From contig NZ_SWLZ01000004.1 of NCBI RefSeq assembly GCF_005502275.1, positions 62,001 through 126,000 on the forward strand: a stretch of DNA of 64,000 nt. The letters are read 5' to 3'. Under the pieces are notes generated by a model that was not told the DNA's origin, did not search any database, and saw only the letters and a list, made by a program, of their open reading frames with translations. Shown piece after piece: positions 8,964 to 17,249 of this stretch (position 1 is its first letter; each line of letters begins with the position of its first letter). Made by a program: the position numbers and the translations under genes. Source of the stretch: Robertmurraya siralis (GTDB taxonomy: Bacteria; Bacillota; Bacilli; Bacillales; Cytobacillaceae).

Positions 8964-9290
8964 ATGGAAATTACCATTACAGACATTGCAGCGAAGAAGA
9001 TTGAGGAAAAGACTGGAGAGCAAAAGGGTTTTCTTAAGCTGAAATATGATACAGAAGGGTGCGGTTGTGTCGTAAGTGGGGTCACAGCCCTCTGGCTAGT
9101 TAACGAAATTGATGAAGATGACCGGGCGATTGAAACGACTATTGGTTCGATCTATGTAGAAAAATCAAAAGAGGTATTTTTAAACGAAAATCTTAAAATT
9201 GACTTTTCTTCAAGTTCCAATAGCTTTCAGCTAAAAAGTCCGAATGAATTTTTGAACCCGAGAATGAGTTTTGTCAATAAAATAAATTAA
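8964..9290 (+). CDS. yqkB: HesB/IscA-like Fe-S biogenesis family protein (YqkB)
   Basis: 108-residue small protein of the HesB-like fold family. It keeps the GCGCVVSGV segment typical of the YqkB subgroup but lacks the C-terminal CxC of true A-type carriers, so a role in iron-sulfur assembly is only inferred. ATG at 8964 is chosen because GGAGGGG (8949-8955) lies 8 nt upstream; the in-frame GTG at 8910 has no such site. Position next to yqkD matches the B. subtilis order. Confidence 0.75.
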   Translation: MEITITDIAAKKIEEKTGEQKGFLKLKYDTEGCGCVVSGVTALWLVNEIDEDDRAIETTIGSIYVEKSKEVFLNENLKIDFSSSSNSFQLKSPNEFLNPRMSFVNKIN

Positions 9291-9299
9291 CGATATAGT

Positions 9300-9346
9300 A
9301 AATGGCTGGCATTGATACATCATCAGTCTATGCCAGCCATTTGTTT
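9300..9346. terminator. Bidirectional terminator between yqkB and yqkD
   Basis: A 12-bp stem AAATGGCTGGCA (9300-9311) / TGCCAGCCATTT (9331-9342). It overlaps the yqkD stop codon (9323-9325) in the loop and serves both converging genes. Confidence 0.75.
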
Positions 9347-10267
9347 ATTTCTATTGTCTTTTACAACTACATAATCCGCTAAAAACTCATCTACTACTTT
9401 TGCATAGTCCTCTTTATTTTCATTCAATGATTGGGCATGGACTCCGTTTTCAGCAATAAATAACTTTTTTGGTCCTTGTTTCTGTTCATAGAGAGCCTCA
9501 GTCATCGTCGGCAGGATAAAATCATCTTCCTTACTATGGATAAAAAGGATGGGTTTCTTAATATGATCAATAACAGAAATAGGGGAAACATCCTTTAAAG
9601 AGTATTTTTGGCGCATTTTAATAAAGAGGTCGGCTACGGGTAACAGCATCTTAGCTGGCAGCTTCAATTCTGTTTTTAGGCGATAAGCGAGTTGTTCTTG
9701 AAAATCAGAAAAGGGGCAATCAGCAATATAAAAGTCAGCCGCGTCTTCAATCATACCTGCGTAAAGAAGCATGGTGGCAGCCCCCATAGATTCGCCATGA
9801 ATTCCCAAGAGAAAATCCGGTCCTCGATCTAGCCGCAACCAATCGACAATCGCCTTTAAATCAAATTTCTCGTAATAGCCATAACTCGTTGTTTTGCCGC
9901 CAGATTCTCCATGGCGCCTATGATCATAGATCACGGCATTAAAGCCTCTTTCTAAAAAAAGATTCATATACTTAATGGAGTTAAATTTATTTTCTGTTAC
10001 ACCGTGACAAAAGATCATGTATTTATTTGTTTGATGGGGTTCAACAACAATCGCCTTTAAGTGATAGCCAAAGTTGGAAGCGATCAAAATTTCTCGCTTT
10101 GGCAATTGCTCAAAAGAAGTGGTATTCAATCTTCCAGCAGATTTTTCACGGTCAATGATAAAATCATCATCCTTCTTTTTCATGTACATAATCCGGTTGG
10201 AAAAATACAGGCCAACAGTCAAAAAGGCAAAAAGAAATGACAAAATGAGACGAAGCGCTTTCCTCAT
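9323..10267 (-). CDS. yqkD: Membrane-anchored alpha/beta hydrolase (YqkD)
   Basis: 314-residue serine hydrolase. One N-terminal hydrophobic segment (about residues 5-25) anchors the protein, probably with the hydrolase domain outside. HGVTEN forms the oxyanion loop, GIHGESMGA the nucleophile elbow, HSKEDDFI the acid region and NGVHAQS the catalytic His. Substrate unknown; the fold resembles acyl-peptidase/thioesterase-like families. A good ribosome binding site (GGAGGAATC) precedes the ATG. Converges on yqkB, as in B. subtilis. Confidence 0.85.
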   Translation of the reverse strand: MRKALRLILSFLFAFLTVGLYFSNRIMYMKKKDDDFIIDREKSAGRLNTTSFEQLPKREILIASNFGYHLKAIVVEPHQTNKYMIFCHGVTENKFNSIKYMNLFLERGFNAVIYDHRRHGESGGKTTSYGYYEKFDLKAIVDWLRLDRGPDFLLGIHGESMGAATMLLYAGMIEDAADFYIADCPFSDFQEQLAYRLKTELKLPAKMLLPVADLFIKMRQKYSLKDVSPISVIDHIKKPILFIHSKEDDFILPTMTEALYEQKQGPKKLFIAENGVHAQSLNENKEDYAKVVDEFLADYVVVKDNRNKQMAGID

Positions 10268-10473
10268 GACGATTCCTCCAAAAAAATCATTGAGTTAAAT
10301 TTATCATTACACATTTTAAGTTAAAAAACGAGTTTTGGCTTGCGGTTTACAGAATTTTAACTTAGGTTGGCAGCAGATTCATGCTAAAAATTAATATAGC
10401 CGAAATTAAAGTTAAAATTCTCCGATTAGAATTCGTTTTCTCTTTCGTTCGATTAAGCAAAGTATGGCACCGA

Positions 10474-11052
10474 TTACGGTCTTAAAGACCAGGGAGAAAC
10501 AGTGCCAATTATTTTTCGTTCAGATGAAGAGGCAAGAAGAGCATTAATCACACCTTCGCAAATTTCCCGATTGGTCAGCCATCTAGAAAAGCTGGCTTCA
10601 ATCATAAAACCCAAAATAATTTCCTGATAGTGAATGTGTGGGCATTCTTTTATGTATGTATTCCTGTCGTCATCCTTTCTTTCCGGATTGGCAAAGGCAC
10701 TTCCATACAATTGCACATAGCGGCTGCCTGGTGAGGTATGCGCCTGTAATTGCAATAACGCTGCAGGGGTATGTGGGGCAGTGCTATGTATCCAATTAAC
10801 TGACACGAAAAATGGTCCAAAATGGGAAATAGATTGGGAAATTCTACGAATGAAATCATCGGTTTGAGTATAATCAATAGCTATGGGATGAACGGTTCCA
10901 GGAAGGTTTCTAAATGCAAAGCTTAAGCTTTGCAACTTCTCTTTATTCCTAGCTACGACGGAAACCGTATTGCCTTGCTCGACAAAGTAGCGAACAACAC
11001 CTTTAAGCATACCCGTTCCACCAGTAACTAAAACATGTTTTTCTTCACTCAT
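10474..11052 (-). CDS. Short-chain dehydrogenase-like protein, atypical
   Basis: 192-residue protein with an SDR-type Rossmann start (VLVTGGTGMLKGV) and a cofactor region VVARNKEKL. The canonical Tyr-X3-Lys active site is not apparent; the region is replaced by a sequence around YVQLYGSAF. It is also shorter than classical SDRs (about 250). It may bind NAD(P) without classical oxidoreductase chemistry. The ATG at 11052 is preferred over a GTG at 11058 because AAGGAAGG is about 10 nt upstream of it. No operon partner; it breaks the synteny between yqkD and yqkE. Confidence 0.6.
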   Translation of the reverse strand: MSEEKHVLVTGGTGMLKGVVRYFVEQGNTVSVVARNKEKLQSLSFAFRNLPGTVHPIAIDYTQTDDFIRRISQSISHFGPFFVSVNWIHSTAPHTPAALLQLQAHTSPGSRYVQLYGSAFANPERKDDDRNTYIKECPHIHYQEIILGFMIEASFSRWLTNREICEGVINALLASSSERKIIGTVSPWSLRP

Positions 11053-11323
11053 GTGCACTCATCCTTCCTTTTGTAATATTCGTAGTATTTTCATTTTAGG
11101 ATAATGATGAAATCGAATCAAAGGAAAAAGGAATTTAGTCAGAATGAGCGAAGTTGGTTATGAATGCCCATTTGGCATGGGAGCACGTAGGCTAGGGGTT
11201 AAAACAACTGAACATGATACAGAGATAATTAGTGGAAAAACAAAGTTAAACGATTGTCCACGAAGGATAGGGATGACTACATGACGGGGAGAGACTGGCA
11301 GAAAACCAAGTCTCTCCACTACA

Positions 11324-11455
11324 TTATTGTTTAGAATTCTGCCTTTTTGTTGGATGAATAGCTTGTTCTAACTCTTCGGCAGCTATGTTTTGTTTCACAT
11401 TCTCAGCATGAGGCTGTCCTTTTTGAATGTTTCCTTTTTCACGCTTTTGGCTCAT
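11324..11455 (-). CDS. 43-residue hydrophilic small protein
   Basis: Small ORF starting at 11455 with an AAAAGGAGG ribosome binding site 8-9 nt upstream. The product (starts MSQKREKGNIQKG) is rich in Lys, Gln, Glu and Asn, has no Cys or Trp, and lacks membrane segments. The composition is reminiscent of minor small acid-soluble or other spore peptides of Bacillus, but I do not recognise the family. A GGAGAGACT/AGTCTCTCC hairpin (11288-11317) follows its stop. No partner gene; between SDR and protease loci. Confidence 0.6.
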   Translation of the reverse strand: MSQKREKGNIQKGQPHAENVKQNIAAEELEQAIHPTKRQNSKQ

Positions 11456-11585
11456 ATTCGTTTCCTCCTTTTCGATAAACCCTCATCCATAGAATGAGTT
11501 AAATAAGAGGAGCTTATACGTTCAGTGATAGTGAACAAAAGCTTACAACGGAAATAGAATGGGATAGGTGCTATAATGGATTTTA

Positions 11586-11633
11586 CCACTTCATAAAAGA
11601 TTAGACCGCAAGAAATAATCTTTTATGAAGTGG
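11586..11633. repeat. Perfect 18-bp inverted repeat
   Basis: CCACTTCATAAAAGATTA (11586-11603) and its exact complement (11616-11633) are separated by 12 nt. Neither side has a U-run, so this is not a standard terminator. It sits between the small ORF and the decayed protease gene. It may be a mobile-element remnant or an RNA/protein-binding structure. Confidence 0.6.
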
Positions 11634-11734
11634 CCATCAAATGAAAACATTTTAGGTGTTTTTTTAAAAGTAAAATTAGACACTTTCTTAACAAACACCG
11701 AAGGGTTCATGAACCGAAAAAATTCTCCATTTTT

Positions 11735-12980
11735 TTAATTCACTACTTTATAAATTGTGTTAGATATATATAAAGATACACCGTATGAATCTGCAACATC
11801 TCTAAATTTTGTAATATAACCTCCTTGAACGACTCCATTTATTTTATAGTTACCAGAAACATTACCTAAATAGGTTGCTGTTGAACCACTACTATTATAA
11901 ACACCTGCACCGCTATCACCAGGCAAAGACCAGTCAGTACCTGCTACTTTGGCAATATTAAAAGTGTAAGTCTGCTCTGGATATTTAACAGTCGTATTGG
12001 CGTTTGTCACAGCACCACATGTATAATCTGATGTAATTCCAGACTTACACGCATATTGACCAGTGTAAACATTTGACAATGAAGTAATACTTGCGTCATA
12101 AGTATTGACAGAATTATAACGTTTTAGTTTATTTGTAGCATATCGCCCACCAGTTAATGTACTATCAGTGGTAATTCGAACTAATCCAATATCTAATCCT
12201 CTACCACGACCATCGGCGTGTTGTCTTCCAATATTAGTAGAATATTGTCTTACTAAAGCACCTCTCGTTGCAGATGTTTCAGCAATTCCAAAACAATGCC
12301 CAGCTGTCGAGATAAAGTAATTCCCATCTTTATAGAAAATTGCACCAGTTGAGCATGAAGAACCACTGGACATTCTAATGCCAAGCCCTGAAACTTGTTG
12401 ATTCCAATCTTCTTTTCTTCCTTTATTTGGGCTTGATTAAAAATTTACTTCTTCAACCAGTAAAATATCTTGATATTTTATTTTTAATTGGTTTACTAAA
12501 TCTTCTGGTAATCCTTCATAATTAAAAGTAAGGACTAGGTTTTGTGTTTTAAATAAAGCATTTATTGTAAAAGTAGATCTTTTAAAATCTTCATATGATA
12601 AGAAGGATACTATATCATTTAAGATAGATTCTTTTAAGTTATCAAGTTCTGTAATAGAGTAGTTCACTTCTTCAAGTTTAATGTAACTATCCCCTACAAT
12701 TTCGATGATATGATTGGTCAATTCAGTACTCTTTAAAGTTCGATTTTTTAAGCCGATGTGTGCTACACCCATCTCATCAAAATATAGTCCGCCAACATCT
12801 TCAAATCTTTTGAGTGATCCATAGTTTTTTTCAAGTGTCTTTTCAATACTTTCTATATTTTAAAGCACCTTGATTCGGGTTAAATTTAGTATTCTCATAG
12901 GTTGCTGAAGAAGCGCTAGTTACATTAACAATACTAAAAATGAATACGGAAACTAATAACGATTTGAGAATTTTTCCCAT
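11735..12980 (-). pseudogene. Secreted trypsin-like (S1) serine protease, disrupted
   Basis: Read from 12980 down: a good RBS (GGGGAGG, 12989-12995) and ATG, then a signal peptide (MGKILKSLLVSVF..., with an SASSA cleavage-like site). About 120 nt in, the frame breaks in the A-run near 12860; removing one A restores the frame into a pro-domain ORF (NIESIEKTLEKNYG onward, to 12437). That ends at a single in-frame TAA (12439-12437), after which the same frame runs into the protease domain (12373-11735). The domain retains the catalytic triad: His in TAGHC, Asp in LDIGLV and Ser in GDSGAG. Organisation (signal, pro-region, S1 domain) resembles alpha-lytic-type proteases. Two lesions indicate a dead gene unless one is a sequencing error. 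Confidence 0.8.
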
Positions 12981-13020
12981 TCTGTAGTCCTCCCCAAAAT
13001 ATAATTTAACTTTTCGTAGT

Positions 13021-13476
13021 CTATTTGATTTCGAAGGTAATTCCCAATAGATACTTGATTTGTTTATTCTCGATTTCCTTTATAATCCTATACTTCCCAA
13101 CAATTAATTCATCTTCTAAATAAGATTGTAAATTAATAGTTTCAATACTAGAAGAATGCGGTTCTACTGCGAATAATTGAACTGTAAAGCTTTTTTCATC
13201 AATTGGGAATACTCTTTTCCATTCTTCATTGACGTATCTTTCGATTGTCCATTCATTACCATACGTCACTTCATAATTATTGGAGTTTTCTATATTAATT
13301 TCTAAAACAGGTTTATTTAAATGAGTTTGATTATTATTTAAGGAAAGTGTAATACCATTAATACTTGAAGGTATACTTTGAGTATTTTTGGTTTTTGGGA
13401 AATATTTCGTTGTTAATCCCCATAAAGCTAAAATAATTATTAAGATAATGAAAAAAATAAAAATTGACTCTTTCAT
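13021..13476 (-). CDS. Membrane-anchored Ig-like domain protein
   Basis: 151 residues: an N-terminal hydrophobic anchor (about residues 4-20), then a beta-rich extracellular domain. The pattern of NxNNYEVTYG, an aromatic-rich central strand (EEWKRVF), and a closing strand with GKYRIIKEI resembles the bacterial Ig-like domain found in many Bacillus lipoproteins and beta-lactam sensor-type proteins. It sits directly upstream of the broken protease on the same strand, 40 nt apart, but each has its own RBS. AT-rich like its neighbours. Function unknown. Confidence 0.55.
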   Translation of the reverse strand: MKESIFIFFIILIIILALWGLTTKYFPKTKNTQSIPSSINGITLSLNNNQTHLNKPVLEINIENSNNYEVTYGNEWTIERYVNEEWKRVFPIDEKSFTVQLFAVEPHSSSIETINLQSYLEDELIVGKYRIIKEIENKQIKYLLGITFEIK

Positions 13477-13944
13477 AGAAGACCTCCATATTATTGAATA
13501 ATAGTTTAATCTTTAAATACAAACGCTAATAAGTTTTTCAAGATAGAAGTGTATATTTAGTAATGTAATTCTTTAAACCAAATTAGGACCATTTACGAAG
13601 GAGATACAGTTTAGCATGTAAAAACGTAAGATTCCTAGAAAAAACACTAACTGCAAACATAATCAAAGTGCTGCAATTGTTAGTTTTTCATTTAACATAG
13701 CTCCTTTACATTGGAATACAGTTAAATTATACCAATTTATAATGTTCAATCATTGATTAAAATTAAATTATTTGTGAATTGCCGGTGAATAGTTGGCCGA
13801 AACAAATGTTATAATCGATATAAGTTCTTATAGTGAGGGACAAGTCTGAAATAACTATTACGGCCAACCACTAGAAAAGAAGGCATAGTGAAACAAGCCA
13901 TCACATAATGATTGAACAGGAGATGTTTGGTTAAAAAATGAGTC

Positions 13945-14811
13945 TCAGGTCGTTACTGGTATGACACGAAACCCTTGTGATTTAACTAATAAAAGAGCTT
14001 GTTCTACCGTGATTTCACAGTTTACTGGAATAACATCAGCCTTTTTATACAATAGGGTTCTTTCTTTTTGAGAATATTGTAGATAGCGGTTAAAAGCATT
14101 CGTGCAATGGCAATAATTGCCCGTTTATGACCTCTACGCTTTTTTTAGTTTCAAATAGCGGTTCGAATTTCGGGGTGCATGCCACTTTTGACACAGCGGT
14201 AGCACACTGTACCAAAAGGTGCTTTATATAACAGCCTTCTCCGGTGTAATCAATCCGTCAATGGCAAGTTCCAGTTCAGGAAGTTTAGTCTTGATGGAGC
14301 CGTGGATAAAAGGTTCAATATCAAAAGTAGTGTTTAAAGGATTTTTAAGGAGCTTTTCAATGATGTTCATAGAGCTTTTGCCGAAGGTATCTGAAACAAC
14401 ATGTCCAAGCTGGATGTTAGACACGGTTAAACGGTTTTGAAGATGGTTCTTCTCACTTGACATAATGTTAGTCCGTTCAAAACGATAACGCATAAGATCA
14501 CGAAGTTGTCTGATCGCATGTGGAGGCATAAAGCTTCCAGCTACGAGGTCATGCTTAAACAAATCAGCAATCCATTTGGCATCCTTTTTGTCTGTCTTTT
14601 TTCCGCGAATAGCTTTGACATATTTAGATGTGAATTCCATACAGACATCCTTACAGTTATTCTCACAAAGCCATTCTGGCAGCTCATTCAATCCTTTTGT
14701 ATAGGTTGAAAAGCGATGGCGTTTGTAAATAGTGACTCCTTTTTCAGATAAAGCAATACAGTCCACAACAAAGGTTTTGTGGACATCGATTCCACAACAG
14801 ATGGGATACAC
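13945..14811 (-). pseudogene. IS110-family transposase, decayed
   Basis: The N-terminal DEDD/RuvC-like start (CCGIDVHKTFVV) and the KKTDKKDAKWIADLF block mark an IS110-type transposase. About 20 residues are missing right after CMEFTSKY, where intact homologues continue before KYVKAIRGKK. The ORF runs out at 14224. Further down, the same strand still encodes C-terminal pieces in shifted frames (VKSGMHPEIR, KRRGHKRAIIAIARMLL, VEQALLLVKSQGFRV, stop at 13945). The total is about 870 nt against about 1.2 kb expected. The upstream non-coding end where IS110 elements carry their bridge RNA is only about 110 nt before yqkE and shows no clear remnant. The rest of the gap 13477-13944 holds no gene; a GTTGGCCG/CGGCCAAC pair flanks 13792-13869. 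Confidence 0.85.
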
Positions 14812-14858
14812 AATTTTTAAATTTGTAGTGACTGTTATCCCTATGACCTTAGGATATT

Positions 14859-14907
14859 AAAAAAAACGCTCGAGGCGCAATTGCTTCATTGCGTTTTGTG
14901 CCTTGAG
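14859..14907 (-). terminator. Minus-strand terminator-like hairpin at the IS/yqkE border
   Basis: CTCGAGGCGCAA (14869-14880) pairs with TTGTGCCTTGAG (14896-14907). Read on the minus strand it is followed by eight U (14866-14859). It would stop transcription coming from the yqkE side toward the IS remnant; on the plus strand it lies in the yqkE leader. Confidence 0.5.
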
Positions 14908-14932
14908 TGCAGCGAAAGGAATGGATATAAAT

Positions 14933-15178
14933 ATGAAGAAAAAGAAACAGAATATACAAGCAAAAAAGGAAGATAAACCAGTAACACTTGGGGATATGCT
15001 GAATGCTGATTTACTGAAGCAGTTAAAGGACCAGAAGCAGCAATTAAAGGAAGCAGAAGAAAAAAAGCAGCTTGAAGAAGAGGAGAGAAAAAGAGAAGAG
15101 CGCCGGTTGCGAGAAAAAAATAAGTCGTTTGAAGAATTGCTAAACGAAAGTCCGATGGATTGGAAAAAGTTCAAATAG
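14933..15178 (+). CDS. yqkE: YqkE family small protein
   Basis: 81-residue highly charged protein. The N-terminus is Lys/Gln-rich, a motif VTLGDMLNADLLKQLK follows, then a long Lys/Glu/Arg coiled-coil-prone stretch and the conserved C-terminal ELLNESPMDWKKFK. Function unknown; the family is restricted to Bacillaceae. The ATG at 14933 is chosen for similarity of its start (MKKKKQ) to the B. subtilis protein and an AAAGGA about 12 nt upstream. ATG 14921 lies only one nucleotide from that site. Confidence 0.8.
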   Translation: MKKKKQNIQAKKEDKPVTLGDMLNADLLKQLKDQKQQLKEAEEKKQLEEEERKREERRLREKNKSFEELLNESPMDWKKFK

Positions 15179-15233
15179 GATAGAACAGCTCTTGATATAT
15201 TTAAAGGGAACAAGAGAATCCGACTAAGATAAG

Positions 15234-15289
15234 CCTGAACAATGATGCGAAATGCTAATGACAATTTCGCAGTCATGTTCGGGTTTTTT
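15234..15289 (+). terminator. Terminator of yqkE
   Basis: CCTGAACAATGATGCGAAAT pairs (with bulges) with ATTTCGCAGTCATGTTCGGG, followed by TTTTTT. A second, shorter CCAGC/GCTGG hairpin with TTTT lies near 15483-15506. The remaining gap up to 15592 has no gene. Confidence 0.85.
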
Positions 15290-15592
15290 ATTGCTTGTTT
15301 CTTGTAGGAATAAATATGCCGTATACCATTGTTAAATCCACTTTTGTGAGAAGTAGAGGAAAAGGCTGTTCCCCAGCAGGCATGCAAGGAAGGGCAGAAT
15401 TAGCGCTATGATGAAGATTAAAGCTTTTCACATAAAAACGATAGACAGCTGTAATGTTTCAGCCTCTTTTGGAGACTATGGCCAGCCTTGAGGCAGCTGG
15501 TTTTAAAATCCACTTACTTTAACATATAATGAATGATAAAATGATTTGTTGACTTTACAATGCATAGATTTTGATATTGGTGGTGTGGAGAA

Positions 15593-16531
15593 TTGAAGGG
15601 AATTAAAGTGTGGGTTATAGCAGCTGTTCTTATCATCGCCTGTTTCCTTCTGTATATATTTATTTCAGGAACAGCTCAAACTGCACCTGAGGGAAAAAAT
15701 GTGAGTGTTGTATCAAGTATGAATGATGAGGATGTAGAGAATCATTCTGATGATATTGATGGTGAAGAAGAACAAGAAGAGGATACTGGGCAGGAACAAT
15801 CAGTGACAGTGGTGATTAAAGAGAAAGTTAAGGAAATAATCGAAGGAGCAATTCGTTTCTTTAATGATGATAAAAAAATCGTTGCAATCGGTGATTCTCT
15901 CACAGAAGGTGTAGGAGATGAAACGGATAATGGCGGTTATGTCGGAATTCTCAATCATACGTTTGAAGAGCAGAATATTCATATTTCGATTGAGAACTTG
16001 GGAAAAAGGGGCAATCGAACGGATCAATTATTACTTAGGCTGGAAAATGACGAGATTGCATCAACAATTAAGAAGGCAGACATTGTACTCGTCACAATTG
16101 GTGCAAATGATATTATGAAAGTGGTTCGAAGTAATTACACGAATCTTAACATGGAGCCTTTTGAAAAAGAAAGAGTAAACTATGTTGAGAGATTAAGAGC
16201 TATTTTTACGAAAATGAATGAACTAAATCCAGAGTTGGAAATCTATTTGGTTGGCTTTTACAATCCATTTGAGCGTGTCTTCGGAGATATTGAACAATTA
16301 GATATCATTCTTGATAATTGGAATCATGCAAGCGAATTGGTGACAGAGGAATTTGAAAATGTAATCTACATTCCGACTAAAGATTTGTTTTCTAACTCAA
16401 CGATCAACCTCTTATCTGATGATCATTTTCACCCTAATACAAGCGGGTATAAATTGATGGCTGAGCGTGTGCTCGAGTATTTGGATGATTTTAATGAACA
16501 GTCGGGATTGCCAAGTGATGAGACCGAATAG
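15593..16531 (+). CDS. ypmR: SGNH/GDSL hydrolase, YpmR-like
   Basis: 312 residues. An N-terminal membrane segment (about residues 5-25) is followed by an acidic linker (EDVENHSDDIDGEEEQ region), then an SGNH lipase/esterase domain from about residue 95. Block I GDSLTEGVGD carries the Ser, GKRGNRTDQ the Gly block, GANDI the Asn block and DHFHPN the catalytic Asp/His. Likely an extracytoplasmic lipase or esterase; substrate unknown. TTG start at 15593 with GTGTGGAG 6-7 nt upstream. Paired with ypmS 13 nt downstream, an arrangement seen in other Bacillus. Confidence 0.85.
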   Translation: MKGIKVWVIAAVLIIACFLLYIFISGTAQTAPEGKNVSVVSSMNDEDVENHSDDIDGEEEQEEDTGQEQSVTVVIKEKVKEIIEGAIRFFNDDKKIVAIGDSLTEGVGDETDNGGYVGILNHTFEEQNIHISIENLGKRGNRTDQLLLRLENDEIASTIKKADIVLVTIGANDIMKVVRSNYTNLNMEPFEKERVNYVERLRAIFTKMNELNPELEIYLVGFYNPFERVFGDIEQLDIILDNWNHASELVTEEFENVIYIPTKDLFSNSTINLLSDDHFHPNTSGYKLMAERVLEYLDDFNEQSGLPSDETE

Positions 16532-16544
16532 AAGGTGGGGAAAA

Positions 16545-17156
16545 ATGAGAATACAGATAAAAAGAAAACCGTCATGGAAGCAATTATTTATAGGATTGGC
16601 TGGAGTAAATGCTATTCTATTCATTCTTTTTTTCACGCTATTGCTATGGCCAGTATCTGGAGCAGAAATGCCCGAGAAAACTTATATTGAGGAGGAGCCG
16701 GGCGCTGAATTTACGGTCAACTCAAGCAAGCAAAATTTAAGTGAGTTAGTCAATGAATATGTCGATAAATTTATGAAGGATCAAAGCGATAAATACACCG
16801 TTGATTTTGGTGAAAATGTTAGATTACTAGGGTCAATTGAAGCCTTTCAAACTGAAATTCCCCTCTCCATTACGTTGGAGCCCTCGGTACAAGAGAATGG
16901 CGACCTTGTTTTATATGCTTCAGACATGTCGTTAGGCTTACTGCAATTACCAGAAAAGAAGATTCTTGAATACGTGAAAAAAGAATTAGAAACACCTAAT
17001 TGGGTCAATATTGCCCCGAGTAGTCAATCCATTTATATTGGTATTACCCAAATGGAAATCAAAAGTAACTTTAAGGTAAAGGTTCAGAGCTTTGATTTGA
17101 AGAATGATCAGATCACCTTCAGAATAAAAGTGCCAAATAAAACCTTAGGTCTATAG
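16545..17156 (+). CDS. ypmS: YpmS family protein (DUF2140)
   Basis: 203 residues: a short basic N-terminus, one membrane helix (about 14-36), then an extracytoplasmic domain with the family's PLSITLEPSV and MSLGLLQLPEKKILEYVKKEL stretches. ATG 16545 follows AGGTGGGG; upstream in-frame codons overlap ypmR and lack an RBS. Co-transcribed with ypmR and closed by a strong terminator. Function unknown; probably partners the lipase at the membrane surface. Confidence 0.85.
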   Translation: MRIQIKRKPSWKQLFIGLAGVNAILFILFFTLLLWPVSGAEMPEKTYIEEEPGAEFTVNSSKQNLSELVNEYVDKFMKDQSDKYTVDFGENVRLLGSIEAFQTEIPLSITLEPSVQENGDLVLYASDMSLGLLQLPEKKILEYVKKELETPNWVNIAPSSQSIYIGITQMEIKSNFKVKVQSFDLKNDQITFRIKVPNKTLGL

Positions 17157-17160
17157 CGGG

Positions 17161-17216
17161 GTACGGTTCTTGTGCTACCAATTGGGAATTGGTGGTGAGA
17201 GAACCGTACTTTATTT
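17161..17216 (+). terminator. Terminator of ypmR-ypmS
   Basis: GTACGGTTCT (17161-17170) pairs with AGAACCGTAC (17200-17209), with an inner ACCAATT/AATTGGT stem and a trailing U-rich stretch. Confidence 0.85.
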
Positions 17217-17249
17217 ACCTTGGATAATTACATTCGGAATGGTTTCCGA

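Noticed and set aside
13792-13869. GTTGGCCG / CGGCCAAC inverted repeat as an IS end pair
   Set aside because: Only 8 bp, both arms on one side of the transposase remnant; IS110 elements lack classic terminal repeats.
14857-15387. Minus-strand 176-codon open frame over yqkE
   Set aside because: It is the antisense shadow of yqkE: its low-complexity Ser/Phe/Cys-rich sequence mirrors the Lys/Glu codons of the real gene.
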